Notes: a model not told the origin generated them from the sequence alone. 64,000 nucleotides of DNA from Promineifilum sp. (GCA_017983515.1 JAGOBF010000002.1:62001-126000), one strand, 5' to 3'. Shown: positions 42,842 through 51,974, numbered from the stretch's first letter. Made by a program: numbers and translations.

Positions 42842-42882
42842 TTAGATAATTACCTAATCTAAATCGGATAATATGCTATAAT
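42842..42882 (+). promoter_or_regulatory. promoter with overlapping dyad upstream of the heterodimeric ABC exporter
   Basis: A perfect TATAAT at 42877-42882. The -35 position (about 42854-42859) lies inside the inverted repeat TTAGAT-N9-ATCTAA (42842-42862), in which ATTAG/CTAAT (42841-42845/42854-42858) is a second, alternative pair. AT-rich ATTAG-type dyads over a -35 box are typical of MarR-family control of exporters. No regulator gene is adjacent. The stretch 42649-42979 holds nothing else coding. Confidence 0.45.
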
Positions 42883-42979
42883 TGCCCTGTATTGATTTGA
42901 ACCTAATCCTTCCAACCGATCACAACGCAGTAAGCAGTCCACCCCATCGGTTCCATCAATTTTAGGAGGAGGTAGACGT

Positions 42980-44785
42980 GTGACGAATGAACAAAGTGGC
43001 GCTCCACACAGAGCGTCTGCGACGACGCGACTCTTGGGTTACCTGCGCCCCTACAAACGATATGTGGCACTGGCCTATATAGCCATGCTAGTGGGTACTG
43101 GTCTCAACCTGCTCGTCCCCCAGATCATTGCCTGGGCCATCGACTACGGCGTTTCGCAGGGGCAGGCCTCAACCCTGATCGCTGCCGGGGCTCTCATCAT
43201 GGGTATCGCGCTGGTGCGCGGGGCGCTCGGCTTTGTGCAGCGCTACTTCGGCGAATGGTTGACCCATCGGGTTGCGTATGATTTGCGAAATGAGTTCTAC
43301 AACGCTGTTCAGTATCAGCCCTTTGCTTTTCACGACCAGAGCCATACCGGCGATCTAATGAGCCGGGCCACCAGCGACATTAGTGAGTCCGAGCGATTTG
43401 TCGGCATTGGGCTGATGGACCTGACAGCCACCGTCTTGCTCATGGTCGGTGTCATTGTCGCCATGTTGCTGGAGTCGGTGCCGTTGGCACTGTTAGCGAT
43501 GATCCCTCTACCTATCCTGATCTTCACGACGGTGCGATTCGGTATCACTATCGAGCCGATGTTCAAGCGCATTCAGGAGCAAATGGGAACGCTGTCGAAT
43601 GTCATGCAAGAGAGCCTGACTGGCATTCATGTCGTCAAGGCTTTCGCCCGCGAGCCTCACGAATTGGATAAATTCGACCGCGAGAACAACGAATGGTTCA
43701 GCCGCCGGCAGGGTCTCATCCGAAAATGGGCTAACAATTGGCCGTTCATGACGTTCCTGATCATGCTGAGCATCTTTTTCCTGCTCTGGTTTGCCGGGCC
43801 GTCAGCTTTGCGTGGAGATATTACCGTCGGCTCCCTGTTTGCGCTGATCTCCTACGTGCTGATGCTGAACTCGCCGGTGCAACGTCTCGGCTTCCTGGTG
43901 AATTTGGCGGCCACGGCCGGAGCCAGCGCCACACGCGTCTTCGAAATCATCGATTTGCCCCAGGAAGTAGTGGACCGAGCCGATGCCTTGGCTTTGACCG
44001 CGCCCAAAGGTGACGTCAAGTTTGAGCACGTATCGTTCGCCTATCGGGACAGACTCCCCGTGCTGGCCGACGTTGACTTCCACGCCAAACCGGGCGACAG
44101 GATCGCCCTTATCGGGCCGACCGGCTCCGGCAAGACCACCATCACGAACCTCCTGCCGCGTTTCTACGATGCTACGAGCGGCCGAATCCTTGTAGATGAC
44201 TACGATGTACGCGAGCTGCAACTTAAAAGCCTGCGCGGCCACATCGGCATCGTCCTGCAAGAGCCGTTTCTGTTCAGCCAGACGGTGCGGGAAAACATCG
44301 CCTACGGCCGCACGGATGCGAGTATGGAAGACATTGTGGCCGCGGCCCAAGTCGCCCGCGCCCACGAGTTCATTCTCGAACTGGAAGATGGCTACGATAC
44401 CCGGGTGGGCGAGCGTGGGGTGACGCTTAGCGGCGGCCAGAAACAACGTATTGCTATTGCTCGCGCGCTGCTGGCCGACCCACGTATCCTCATCCTCGAC
44501 GACTCGACCAGCAGCGTGGATACGGAGACCGAGCATCTTATTCAGGAAGCCCTGGGCGAACTAATGACTGGGCGAACGACGTTCATTATCGCCCAACGAC
44601 TGTTGACACTGAAACATGCGGACTGCATTTTAGTCGTGCAGGACGGCCGCATCGCGGAACGTGGAACCCACGACGAATTACTGGCCAGTGATGGTCTTTA
44701 CCGGCAGATCTATGATTTGCAGCTGAAAGATCAGGAAGAATTTGTGGCTCTACAGGGCCAGATGGCCACCAGCGCCGGGGGCTAG
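42980..44785 (+). CDS. ABC exporter, subunit 1 (degenerate ATP site)
   Basis: A type IV ABC exporter half: six transmembrane helices in the first ~320 residues and a nucleotide-binding domain from ~345. Walker A is IGPTGSGKTT (~378), the signature LSGGQKQRI and Walker B ILILDDSTSSVD, in which the catalytic Glu is Asp. The switch His is Gln (FIIAQRL). These are the marks of the non-hydrolysing site in heterodimeric exporters such as TM287/288 or BmrCD. GTG start at 42980 follows AGGAGGAGG. Followed after 11 bp by the partner. Likely exports drugs or lipids. Confidence 0.9.
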   Translation: MTNEQSGAPHRASATTRLLGYLRPYKRYVALAYIAMLVGTGLNLLVPQIIAWAIDYGVSQGQASTLIAAGALIMGIALVRGALGFVQRYFGEWLTHRVAYDLRNEFYNAVQYQPFAFHDQSHTGDLMSRATSDISESERFVGIGLMDLTATVLLMVGVIVAMLLESVPLALLAMIPLPILIFTTVRFGITIEPMFKRIQEQMGTLSNVMQESLTGIHVVKAFAREPHELDKFDRENNEWFSRRQGLIRKWANNWPFMTFLIMLSIFFLLWFAGPSALRGDITVGSLFALISYVLMLNSPVQRLGFLVNLAATAGASATRVFEIIDLPQEVVDRADALALTAPKGDVKFEHVSFAYRDRLPVLADVDFHAKPGDRIALIGPTGSGKTTITNLLPRFYDATSGRILVDDYDVRELQLKSLRGHIGIVLQEPFLFSQTVRENIAYGRTDASMEDIVAAAQVARAHEFILELEDGYDTRVGERGVTLSGGQKQRIAIARALLADPRILILDDSTSSVDTETEHLIQEALGELMTGRTTFIIAQRLLTLKHADCILVVQDGRIAERGTHDELLASDGLYRQIYDLQLKDQEEFVALQGQMATSAGG

Positions 44786-44796
44786 AGAAATCAACC

Positions 44797-46689
44797 ATGA
44801 CCACTAACGAACGAACGCACTTAAGTCCGGATGAGCGATTCGCCATGGAGGAGACTCAGTCCGCCCGCGAAGCGCGCGAGGCTAAAATTCGTCAGCTTCT
44901 TCGCGACGATGATGAGCTGCTGGGCAAGGCGTATGACAGTCGTTTGGTTCGGCGGCTGGGTGGCTATATGTCACCCTACAAGTCGAGCCTTATCATTGCC
45001 ATTATCCTGATGACGATCAGTTCCCTTCTCAGCGTGGCCGGCCCGGCGATTATCGGCTTCGCTATCGACCGGGGCATCCGCGCCGGTTCGCTAGACACCT
45101 TGCGGTTTTGGACGCTGGTATTTCTGGTCACGACCGTGGGCGAATGGCTCACGAACCGCGCGCGCGTTCACATTATGGCCTTTGTGGGCACCAAGATTGT
45201 GGCCGATGTGCGCAGCGAATTGTTTCGCCACCTCCATCAGCTCACACTGAATTTCTATAATAACTTTAGCGTCGGCCGCCTCATGAGTCGCCTAATCGGC
45301 GATGTTGGCGTTCTGCTTGACTTTGTCACCTGGTCGATCACCGGTCTTTTCCGCTCGGTGTTCAATCTGGTCGGCATCGTGGTCGCCATGCTCCTGCTCA
45401 ACTGGCAGCTGGCGCTGGTGGCCTTCGCGGTGATGCCGCTGATGGTTATATTGACCAACTACTGGCGGGATCGCGTGCGCCAGGCCTACCGAGCCACGCG
45501 CCAGCGCCTGGCCCTGATCAACGGTTATCTCAATGAGTCTATTTCCGGTATCCGGGTTACCAAGAGTTTTACGCGCGAGGAACGCAATTTCCAGCACTTC
45601 GACGACCTGAATCTTTCGTTTTTCGATGCCAATATCCAGGCGACCCGTCTTTCAGCTATTTTCTTTCCCGGCGTGGACTTCGTCGGATCGTTGGCTACCG
45701 CGCTGGTCGTCGGTGTCGGGGGGTGGCTGGTCTTGGGTGATGCCCTGACGGCGGGCACGCTGGTGGCCGTCGTCCTCTACGTCGAGCGCTTCTTCGACCC
45801 TATTCGCGAGTTGGCTCAGCGTTACAATACCTTTCAGGCCACGATGGCCGCCTCGGAGCGGCTGTTCGAGTTGCTGGATTTGGCGCCGGACATGACAGAC
45901 GCGCCCGGGGCCCATGCTCTGCCGCGCATTCGCGGTGAAGTTGAGTTCCAGGACGTATCCTTTGCCTATCGCCAGGACGGCCGACAGGTGCTACACGACG
46001 TTAACCTGTTGGCGAAACCCGGCGAGCGAATAGCCCTGGTCGGCGAGACGGGCGCGGGCAAGAGTACCATTATTCGCCTGGTGTCCAGATTTTATGACGT
46101 CACCGAGGGGGCATTGACCATCGACGGCCACGACATTCGCCAAGTCACCAGCGAGAGTCTGCGCCAGCAATTGGGCATTGTCTTGCAGGATACTTTTCTG
46201 TTCACCGGCTCCGTGGCCGACAATATCCGCTACGGCCGGCTGGATGCTACGGACGAAGAGGTGCTGGCCGCCTCGAAGGCCGTCGGCGCCGACGAGTTCA
46301 TCAGGCGCATGCCCGACGGTTATGATTCCGAAGTGGGCGAGAACGGCAGCAATCTGAGCGTGGGCCAGCGCCAATTGATCTCTTTTGCCCGTGCGTTGCT
46401 GGCCGACCCTCGTATTCTAATCCTCGACGAGGCAACCAGCAGCGTCGACACGGCCACCGAGCGCATTATCCAGCGTGCTCTGGATACGCTCATGGAGGGC
46501 CGCACGAGTTTCGTGATCGCCCATCGTCTGAGCACGATCATCAATGCCGACCAGATTCTGGTGCTGGATCACGGCCGCATCGTGGAACGGGGGACGCACC
46601 AGGAACTGTTGGCCCGGCGTGGGCGCTATTTCAATCTGTATACCATGCAATGGGCTCAACAGAACCAGCCCACGTTTAGCGCCAATTAA
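44797..46689 (+). CDS. ABC exporter, subunit 2 (consensus catalytic residues)
   Basis: The partner of the preceding gene, 630 residues with a ~50-residue hydrophilic N-terminal extension, six membrane helices and an NBD from ~385. Walker A VGETGAGKST (~413), Walker B ILILDEATSSVD with the catalytic Glu, and the switch His in FVIAHRLSTI are intact. The signature is LSVGQ instead of LSGGQ. This complements subunit 1: the degenerate site would be built from subunit 1 Walker motifs plus this altered signature. Co-transcribed with it. Confidence 0.9.
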   Translation: MTTNERTHLSPDERFAMEETQSAREAREAKIRQLLRDDDELLGKAYDSRLVRRLGGYMSPYKSSLIIAIILMTISSLLSVAGPAIIGFAIDRGIRAGSLDTLRFWTLVFLVTTVGEWLTNRARVHIMAFVGTKIVADVRSELFRHLHQLTLNFYNNFSVGRLMSRLIGDVGVLLDFVTWSITGLFRSVFNLVGIVVAMLLLNWQLALVAFAVMPLMVILTNYWRDRVRQAYRATRQRLALINGYLNESISGIRVTKSFTREERNFQHFDDLNLSFFDANIQATRLSAIFFPGVDFVGSLATALVVGVGGWLVLGDALTAGTLVAVVLYVERFFDPIRELAQRYNTFQATMAASERLFELLDLAPDMTDAPGAHALPRIRGEVEFQDVSFAYRQDGRQVLHDVNLLAKPGERIALVGETGAGKSTIIRLVSRFYDVTEGALTIDGHDIRQVTSESLRQQLGIVLQDTFLFTGSVADNIRYGRLDATDEEVLAASKAVGADEFIRRMPDGYDSEVGENGSNLSVGQRQLISFARALLADPRILILDEATSSVDTATERIIQRALDTLMEGRTSFVIAHRLSTIINADQILVLDHGRIVERGTHQELLARRGRYFNLYTMQWAQQNQPTFSAN

Positions 46690-46710
46690 TCCTGGACTAG
46701 CTAATCTGAA

Positions 46711-46746
46711 GCGGGCAGCAGAGGGTTTTCGGCCGCGGCTGCCCGC
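46711..46746. terminator. hairpin between convergent ABC exporter and tal-pgi genes
   Basis: A perfect 9-bp GC-rich stem (arms 46711-46719 and 46738-46746) with an 18-nt loop directly after the ABC gene and before the tal-pgi stop. There is no T-run, so termination activity is doubtful. Confidence 0.35.
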
Positions 46747-46753
46747 CTCGCGA

Positions 46754-49522
46754 CTATACATGGGCGGCCAACTCGCCGATGGCCTGGGCGGCCGACGTGC
46801 TTACTTCAAACGAGATGACGCGCCGGTGATTGTCGCGTAATGCCTGAGCGTCTCCCAAGGCCTGCGCTTTTTTCAGGACGTTGAACGACATGCTCGACGC
46901 ATCGGCCCCCGCCTCGTCGGGGATGGCGACGTCTTCGACCGCATCGGACACGAACTGAATAAACAATCCGTTCCCCCGGTCGCCCTTGTGGAGCTGGCCG
47001 GTGGAATGGAGGAATCGCGGCCCGATGCCCGCCGTCGTCGCCAGACCGGTTTTCAGATGGATCGATTGTCGCAGGGCTTGCAGCGCGGCATCGACGTCAG
47101 GAGTGGACTGGACATAGGCCTGGAGCGAAAGGTAATCACCCGGTCGGGCCTGCGCCAGAAAATCGCTCAACGACTGAGGCGATAACTCCGCGAACTCCCC
47201 GGCCGGCAGCGCGCCCTCGTCGCTATAGGCGGCGACGATGTCGCGGGCCTTAATCTTGGCCTCTTCGACGTTGGGCTGATCGAAAGGATTGATTCCCATG
47301 AAGTGCCCGGCGATAGCCGTCGCCATTTCCCACAGGAAGAATTGGCCGCCTATGTCGTATATATCTTTCAGTCTCAGGGTTATCGTCGGGTGTCCCGCCT
47401 CGGCCAGCCGATTGATGAAATCGTCGTGTTGTACGTCGCCTTCCAGCCGCAGATGGACGAATAACCGGTCCGGCTGGTAGGTGTCCACCGGCGCGATTGG
47501 TTCGCCGACGATCGGCAAGATGCCCTTGCCCTCTTTACCCAGGCTTTCGGCGATCAATTGCTCGACCCAATCGCCGAAGCTGTCTAGCGGGGAAGATGTA
47601 ATAAAGGTGATCTTGTCCCGTCCCGACCCGGCCAGGATGCCCATTGCTGTGCCGATGCGGGCCGCCAGATTGTCACCGATCGCCTCGCAATGGCAGACGG
47701 ACACATTGGCAGCGGCAATCGAGGCGCGCTCCAGCAGCTCGGCCACATCCGTGCCCACCAGCGCGGCCGGCACCAGACCAAAATAGGAAAGCGCAGAGTA
47801 GCGCCCGCCTATGTTAGGATCATTCAGAAAAACATCGCGGAACTGGTAGCGTTCGGCCATGGCGACGATTTTGCTACCGGGATCGGTAATGCCGATGAAA
47901 TGTTGCCCTACACGGCTGGCTCCCACCTGAGCCAGGAGCCGATTGTAGAAGTATTTAAAGGCCGAAAGCGTCTCCACCGTGCCGCCTGATTTGGTGCTGA
48001 CGATGAACAGGGTCTTCGTTAGGTCGACGGCCGCTTCGGCGGCTCGAATGCCGTCGGCATCGGTCGTATCCACGACCAGCAGTTCCAACGAAGGGACGGA
48101 GTCATTGGCCGGGCGAGCGGGGCGACCGAACGTCTTTTGGAACAGTTCCGGCCCAAGGCTGGAGCCGCCCATGCCCAGCAGCATGGCGTGGGTATAACCC
48201 TCGTTCACCACTTGCCGGGTAAAGTTCGAAAGACGTTCCACTTGCCCGGCCATCGCATCCATAACGTGCAGCCAGCCGAGCCGATTGGTGATCTCCGTCG
48301 GTTTGGGTTTCCAAACCGTGTGGTCGTAGGCCCAGATGCGGCAGACGATTTGTTGCCGGCACATCGTTTGCAGTCCGCGCTCGACCTCTTCTTCGTCTGT
48401 CCCCAGTTTCATCGAGCAGGAGCGCCACTCCTTGTCCATCTCGGTTCGCTTGTTAATCACGGCATCAATCAGCGCCTGGAAGCGTTGCGTCGATGCAGTC
48501 AGATGATCTTGCAGCAATTCGGCCGCAATAGCATCCAGATCGATTCCCAACGCTGCCAACTCGCCCACATGTGCTCGCGCCGCGTCGAGTTCATTCGTCA
48601 AGCTCTCCGTAGCTTGGCCCTGCTGCCGGAACGTGTTGAGCGTCAGACGCGAAAAGGTCAGGACGGTATCGGGGCCGATGAGTTGACTAACGTAGTGATT
48701 GGGCAAGTAGAGAAAATCGAGAGGGGTGACGCGCGTCCATTTCGGTCGCAGCGGACGCACGCCCTTGTCGGCCAACTCGAGCCAGTCCGAACCCTTGAGC
48801 ATGTCACGGTAACGCGCGTAGAGCATTTTGGCCTGGGCCACGGCCGTCCGACCGGTCAAATCGGGCCGGCCGGACGCTTTCAGTAGCGGATCGACGGCCG
48901 CGTCAATCGGGCTTAGCGAGAAGGAGGCCACGGCGGTGGGTGTCGTGCGCCAGGCGCTGTGGCGACGAATGTATTCCGCCAACCCCTCGGCGTAGGCCCG
49001 GGCGACTCGTTCAAACCCGTCCGGCGAAAAGAGATGGGTCGCGTTGATCGAAATACCATCGGCGATCAGAGCGCGAATTACTTCGATACCCACGTCGGTG
49101 GCTGGAATCTCCACCATGACGTTGTTGCGGTCAATAAGATGAGAAACGTGAAGGATATCGGCCACGGCGGTCGTCACGTCGCTAAAGATGGCCGGATCGA
49201 CTTCATAGCTCACGAAGCCATCGTTATGATCGCTTTTCTCAAAAACGGGGTGCAGGACGTCGGCCGCGCGTTGGATGTCATCGGCCATCAATAAGTGATA
49301 AACCTGTCGCGCGGGCTTGCCTTCGGCCATGGCCTGGCGAATCCCGGCATCATAGTCGCTGCTGCCGGCAATGGCCCTCTCGTAGACGAGGGCATTGGCT
49401 GTCACCCCCTGAAGACCGTCGCGCACTTCTTCGGCAAGCTCACCCGAGCGAATGAAGCTGTTGCGCAGATAATTTAGCCACGTCGATTGGCCTAGTTGGT
49501 GGAGATCTGTCAGGCTGGGCAT
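46754..49522 (-). CDS. Tal-Pgi fusion: transaldolase-like domain (catalytic residues lost) plus glucose-6-phosphate isomerase
   Basis: A 922-residue fusion known from several phyla. Residues ~1-380 follow the transaldolase fold but lack key residues. The Asp of the usual WLD motif is Asn17 (GQSTWLNYL), the Schiff-base Lys is Glu138 (VMVEIPAT, codon GAG), and the substrate Arg of SR(V)D is Pro (LSPID). Asn43, Glu107 and Thr162 remain. Transaldolase activity is thus unlikely. Residues ~400-922 are a glucose-6-phosphate isomerase with AMLLGMGGSSLGPE, VSTKSGGTVET, GGRYSALSYFGL and FFLWEMATAIAG, all apparently intact. The protein probably works as an isomerase with a structural first domain. Confidence 0.85.
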   Translation of the reverse strand: MPSLTDLHQLGQSTWLNYLRNSFIRSGELAEEVRDGLQGVTANALVYERAIAGSSDYDAGIRQAMAEGKPARQVYHLLMADDIQRAADVLHPVFEKSDHNDGFVSYEVDPAIFSDVTTAVADILHVSHLIDRNNVMVEIPATDVGIEVIRALIADGISINATHLFSPDGFERVARAYAEGLAEYIRRHSAWRTTPTAVASFSLSPIDAAVDPLLKASGRPDLTGRTAVAQAKMLYARYRDMLKGSDWLELADKGVRPLRPKWTRVTPLDFLYLPNHYVSQLIGPDTVLTFSRLTLNTFRQQGQATESLTNELDAARAHVGELAALGIDLDAIAAELLQDHLTASTQRFQALIDAVINKRTEMDKEWRSCSMKLGTDEEEVERGLQTMCRQQIVCRIWAYDHTVWKPKPTEITNRLGWLHVMDAMAGQVERLSNFTRQVVNEGYTHAMLLGMGGSSLGPELFQKTFGRPARPANDSVPSLELLVVDTTDADGIRAAEAAVDLTKTLFIVSTKSGGTVETLSAFKYFYNRLLAQVGASRVGQHFIGITDPGSKIVAMAERYQFRDVFLNDPNIGGRYSALSYFGLVPAALVGTDVAELLERASIAAANVSVCHCEAIGDNLAARIGTAMGILAGSGRDKITFITSSPLDSFGDWVEQLIAESLGKEGKGILPIVGEPIAPVDTYQPDRLFVHLRLEGDVQHDDFINRLAEAGHPTITLRLKDIYDIGGQFFLWEMATAIAGHFMGINPFDQPNVEEAKIKARDIVAAYSDEGALPAGEFAELSPQSLSDFLAQARPGDYLSLQAYVQSTPDVDAALQALRQSIHLKTGLATTAGIGPRFLHSTGQLHKGDRGNGLFIQFVSDAVEDVAIPDEAGADASSMSFNVLKKAQALGDAQALRDNHRRVISFEVSTSAAQAIGELAAHV

Positions 49523-49838
49523 GTTAGCTCCTGTTTAAGTGGCGAGTGGAGAAGGGCCGTCTTCCATGCTTAGCACGAGAGGCGGGTATTCCGAGCGGCT
49601 GTGTGGGAAATGCTTTCCCGCTGAAGGCTGATTGAATCCGATTATGACCACGTCAGCCAACGAATTTGAAGTTAGCATAACCCACAGCACACTAAATTCC
49701 AAGGTGTAGATGAGAGAAATGAACCGCCCTGTTTTCTATTAAGAAATTGATGGACATTATTATCTACGCTGGCGTTTGATTTCGGCGGATTCTTTTCCTG
49801 TCACAAAATGAAGCGTTGCGGTGTTTAGTAGATGGAGA
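49523..49838. other. 316-bp non-coding stretch between tal-pgi and the sigma-factor remnant
   Basis: No convincing ORF. It holds a small hairpin (GGGAAA 49605-49610 / TTTCCC 49614-49619) about 85 bp upstream of the tal-pgi start and an AT-rich part (about 49730-49820). The two flanking genes diverge, so promoters for both should lie here, but no clear -35/-10 pair was found. Confidence 0.4.
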
Positions 49839-50273
49839 ATGATCATTTCATCACCGGATAATAAATTGACGGCTTTAAGTGACTATTCCTTACTCGCTCG
49901 GATGGCTCATGGAGATGCCCATGCCTTTGATGCGTTGTTCCACCGCCACTACGACCGGGTGTATGGCGTCCTGTTTCGCCTGGTGGGTGAGCGGGCAGAG
50001 GCTGAAGATCTGGCGCAAGAAACCTTTTTGAGACTTTATAAGCGCGTTGATCGAGGGCGTCCACTGTCGATGGATGAGAACATCGGCGGCTGGCTCTATC
50101 GGGTGGCGATGAATCTGGGCTACAACGCCTTGCGCAGCCGCCGGCGCATGGACGAACGCAACGGATACATGATACCCGGCGACGAAGCTATAGTGGAACA
50201 AGAAGCGGACCGGCACGAAAAACAAATCGCCGTTCGCCCCTCTCTCGGCCTTCCAACCCCGCTCATTCAGTAG
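49839..50273 (+). pseudogene. ECF sigma factor truncated after region 2
   Basis: Region 2 of an RNA polymerase ECF sigma factor is intact: SLLARMAHGDAHAFDALFHRHYDRVYG, AEDLAQETFLRLYKRV and GWLYRVAMNLGYNALRSRRR (core binding and -10 recognition). Region 4, which binds the -35 box and should follow after ~30 residues, is missing. After HEKQIAVR the frame runs through 11 unrelated residues into a stop at 50271-50273. The DNA at the junction continues in another frame as the C-terminus of an apparent ABC-2 permease, so the gene was probably broken by a deletion. GTG at 49821 is an alternative start. Confidence 0.7.
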
Positions 50274-50400
50274 CGAGATGATGGCCGGCCCGTTCGCCGC
50301 TAGCACGGAACCCAGCACGTTGATGGTCGTTTACTCGGTCGGCTATCTCGTCGCCCTCGTGCTATTTGCTATGTGGAGCTTCAGCCAGCGCGATCTGTGA
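50227..50400 (+). pseudogene. C-terminal remnant of an ABC-2-type permease
   Basis: In a different frame from the sigma factor, codons from 50227 read SPFAPLSAFQPRSFSSEMMAG, continuing to a membrane helix (TLMVVYSVGYLVALVLFAMW) and ending FSQRDL-stop at 50400. A last helix followed by a short tail with RRDL/QRDL is typical of ABC-2 permease C-termini. No start, upstream domains or ATPase gene exist. It is read as the tail left after a deletion joined it to the sigma gene; the junction is at about 50226-50240. Confidence 0.55.
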
Positions 50401-50445
50401 AAAACTCGTGGAAACCTCTCCAATTTTTCTAACTATCCTTTACAA

Positions 50446-50451
50446 TATAAT
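50446..50451 (+). promoter_or_regulatory. -10 box upstream of the 50535 gene
   Basis: TATAAT at 50446-50451 overlaps TACAAT at 50441-50446 in an AT-rich stretch about 85 bp upstream of the ATG at 50535. The -35 is not clear. Confidence 0.3.
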
Positions 50452-50534
50452 CTGGAAGCAAAGGCACCGTTGAACAAGTTGACTGTTTGAATATTCTTCT
50501 TCGACAGTCGGCGCTCGCGAAAGTTGGAGGCAGC

Positions 50535-51107
50535 ATGTTGCAGAAGCCCCACATCGTTCGTCTCGTGGCCGATGAAGCCCGGAAAATATACTTTCGACCC
50601 CACGGCCGCTATGCCCTGCCTCGGCCCCGAATCCGGCACGAAGAAATCGGCGTGGAGTTTGTCGACCAGGAATTCATTCCCTATGCCGATCTGGGCTACA
50701 GCAGTGACATCGGTTTCTTCCGTCTGTCGAAAACCTTCAACGTCCCGAACGAAGCGGCGCCTTATGCCGCGGCGGGACGGCTGATCGATCCGGGCGGCAT
50801 CGTCGTCACCACCGGCGCCTCCCACTACTTAACGAACGACGAAATCCGCGGCTTGCTCGATCGCCATGTCGCTGGAGATTACGGGGAATTCGGCCAGTTC
50901 TACAACCTGGACGTGGATGACGCCATGCTCACCGCTGAATCGCCCGGTCTGTCCGATCGCGGGGCGGCCAATAAGGTTCACACGCTAACCGGCCTGGATG
51001 CGATTATCTCGGCCTACACGGTGCGCGAGTACCGCATCTGGGTCATCACTGAGGCGGGAGAGAACCGGACGACCTTGCTTCTGCTTGCCGGGCCTGCCGG
51101 GGGCTGA
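50535..51107 (+). CDS. conserved protein of unknown function
   Basis: 190 residues starting at ATG 50535, chosen for GGAGG 6 bp upstream. The C-terminal half (VVTTGASHYLTNDEIRGLLDRHVAGDYGEF, then ISAYTVREYRIWVITEAGENRTTLLL) matches in pattern a small family often labelled plasmid-related or hypothetical, in which a RHVxGDWG core and an IWVITEADR core occur. Biochemical role unknown. The N-terminal half (residues 1-85) has no recognised domain. The 3' end overlaps the convergent esterase gene by 62 bp. Confidence 0.7.
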   Translation: MLQKPHIVRLVADEARKIYFRPHGRYALPRPRIRHEEIGVEFVDQEFIPYADLGYSSDIGFFRLSKTFNVPNEAAPYAAAGRLIDPGGIVVTTGASHYLTNDEIRGLLDRHVAGDYGEFGQFYNLDVDDAMLTAESPGLSDRGAANKVHTLTGLDAIISAYTVREYRIWVITEAGENRTTLLLLAGPAGG

Positions 51108-51969
51108 AAGCCCACTCCAGAAAGACGGGCAACACCCGCGCCCATGTCTCAAAATCGTGCCGGCCGCCGGGAACCTCTACGTATGTGATCTGGTCCGGTT
51201 TGCAGCCGATACCCGACAACGTCGCGATCAGGTCCAGCGTATCCTGAATGGCGTCTATCACCCCATCGCCGTCCCGATCACTCACCTCATCGCGCGTACC
51301 GGCTTCGAAGAAAAGACGAAAGGGCGGGGGGTGGCCGGCTTTTCGTGCCAGTGAATGGGCGATGCGCCGCCCGGCGTCAATACGTTCCTCCTCATCGGCC
51401 GCGCGCCACCAAAAGCTGCCGGACATGATGCCCACCGCCGCGAAGCGTTCCGGATGGCTCCAGGCGATGTCGAAGGCCGAGAGACCCCCTAAGGAGACCC
51501 CCAGCAAGCTCGACCGATCTTTGGTTCGGAAAGTACGGTCAACCAATGGGATGAGTTCTTCCATGAAGAAGGCGGTGTAAGCCGGCGCGAGCACACCCAG
51601 CCCCAACGTATTGAGAGCCACGGCCGTGCCGTATTCGTGCAAGCGGTTGTCATTGGTCGGCACGGTGACGACAATGATTGGCCTGATCCGGCCGGCACCG
51701 GTCAGGCGGGCCAACGTCTCGTGCAGGCCAAGCGCTTCGTGTTCCTGGCCGTCGTTGATATATAAAACGTCAAATCGTTCGCCGTCGCGTTCCCGGTAGC
51801 GTGGCGGCAAATAGACCCGGATATCTCGTTTGTTGCCCAGCTTGGTGGCGGTAACATCGGGTAGGGTGACGACTTCAATCGTATTGAGCAGGCGTCGCCG
51901 GCGGCGTTTTCCCCATCGCGCCCATGCCGCCAGCAAGCCGCCCAGTACGGCCGCGAACACCCACACCAT
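51046..51969 (-). CDS. putative esterase (enterochelin esterase/EstA-like), membrane-anchored
   Basis: An alpha/beta hydrolase of the putative-esterase family: YLPPRYRERDGERFDVLYINDGQE, nucleophile elbow SLLGVSLGGLSAFDIAW (Ser) and a C-terminal His in PGGRHDFETWARVLPVFLEW. An N-terminal hydrophobic stretch (MVWVFAAVLGGLLAAWA) followed by many Arg/Lys suggests a membrane anchor with the catalytic domain on one side. Substrate unknown. It overlaps the convergent gene by 62 bp at its 3' end and follows the M20 peptidase gene by 5 bp. Confidence 0.8.
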   Translation of the reverse strand: MVWVFAAVLGGLLAAWARWGKRRRRRLLNTIEVVTLPDVTATKLGNKRDIRVYLPPRYRERDGERFDVLYINDGQEHEALGLHETLARLTGAGRIRPIIVVTVPTNDNRLHEYGTAVALNTLGLGVLAPAYTAFFMEELIPLVDRTFRTKDRSSLLGVSLGGLSAFDIAWSHPERFAAVGIMSGSFWWRAADEEERIDAGRRIAHSLARKAGHPPPFRLFFEAGTRDEVSDRDGDGVIDAIQDTLDLIATLSGIGCKPDQITYVEVPGGRHDFETWARVLPVFLEWAFSPRQARQAEARSSGSLPPQ

Positions 51970-51974
51970 TGAGA

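Noticed and set aside
49605-49619. Terminator hairpin in the tal-pgi leader
   Set aside because: Only 6 bp with a 3-nt loop and no T-run on either strand.
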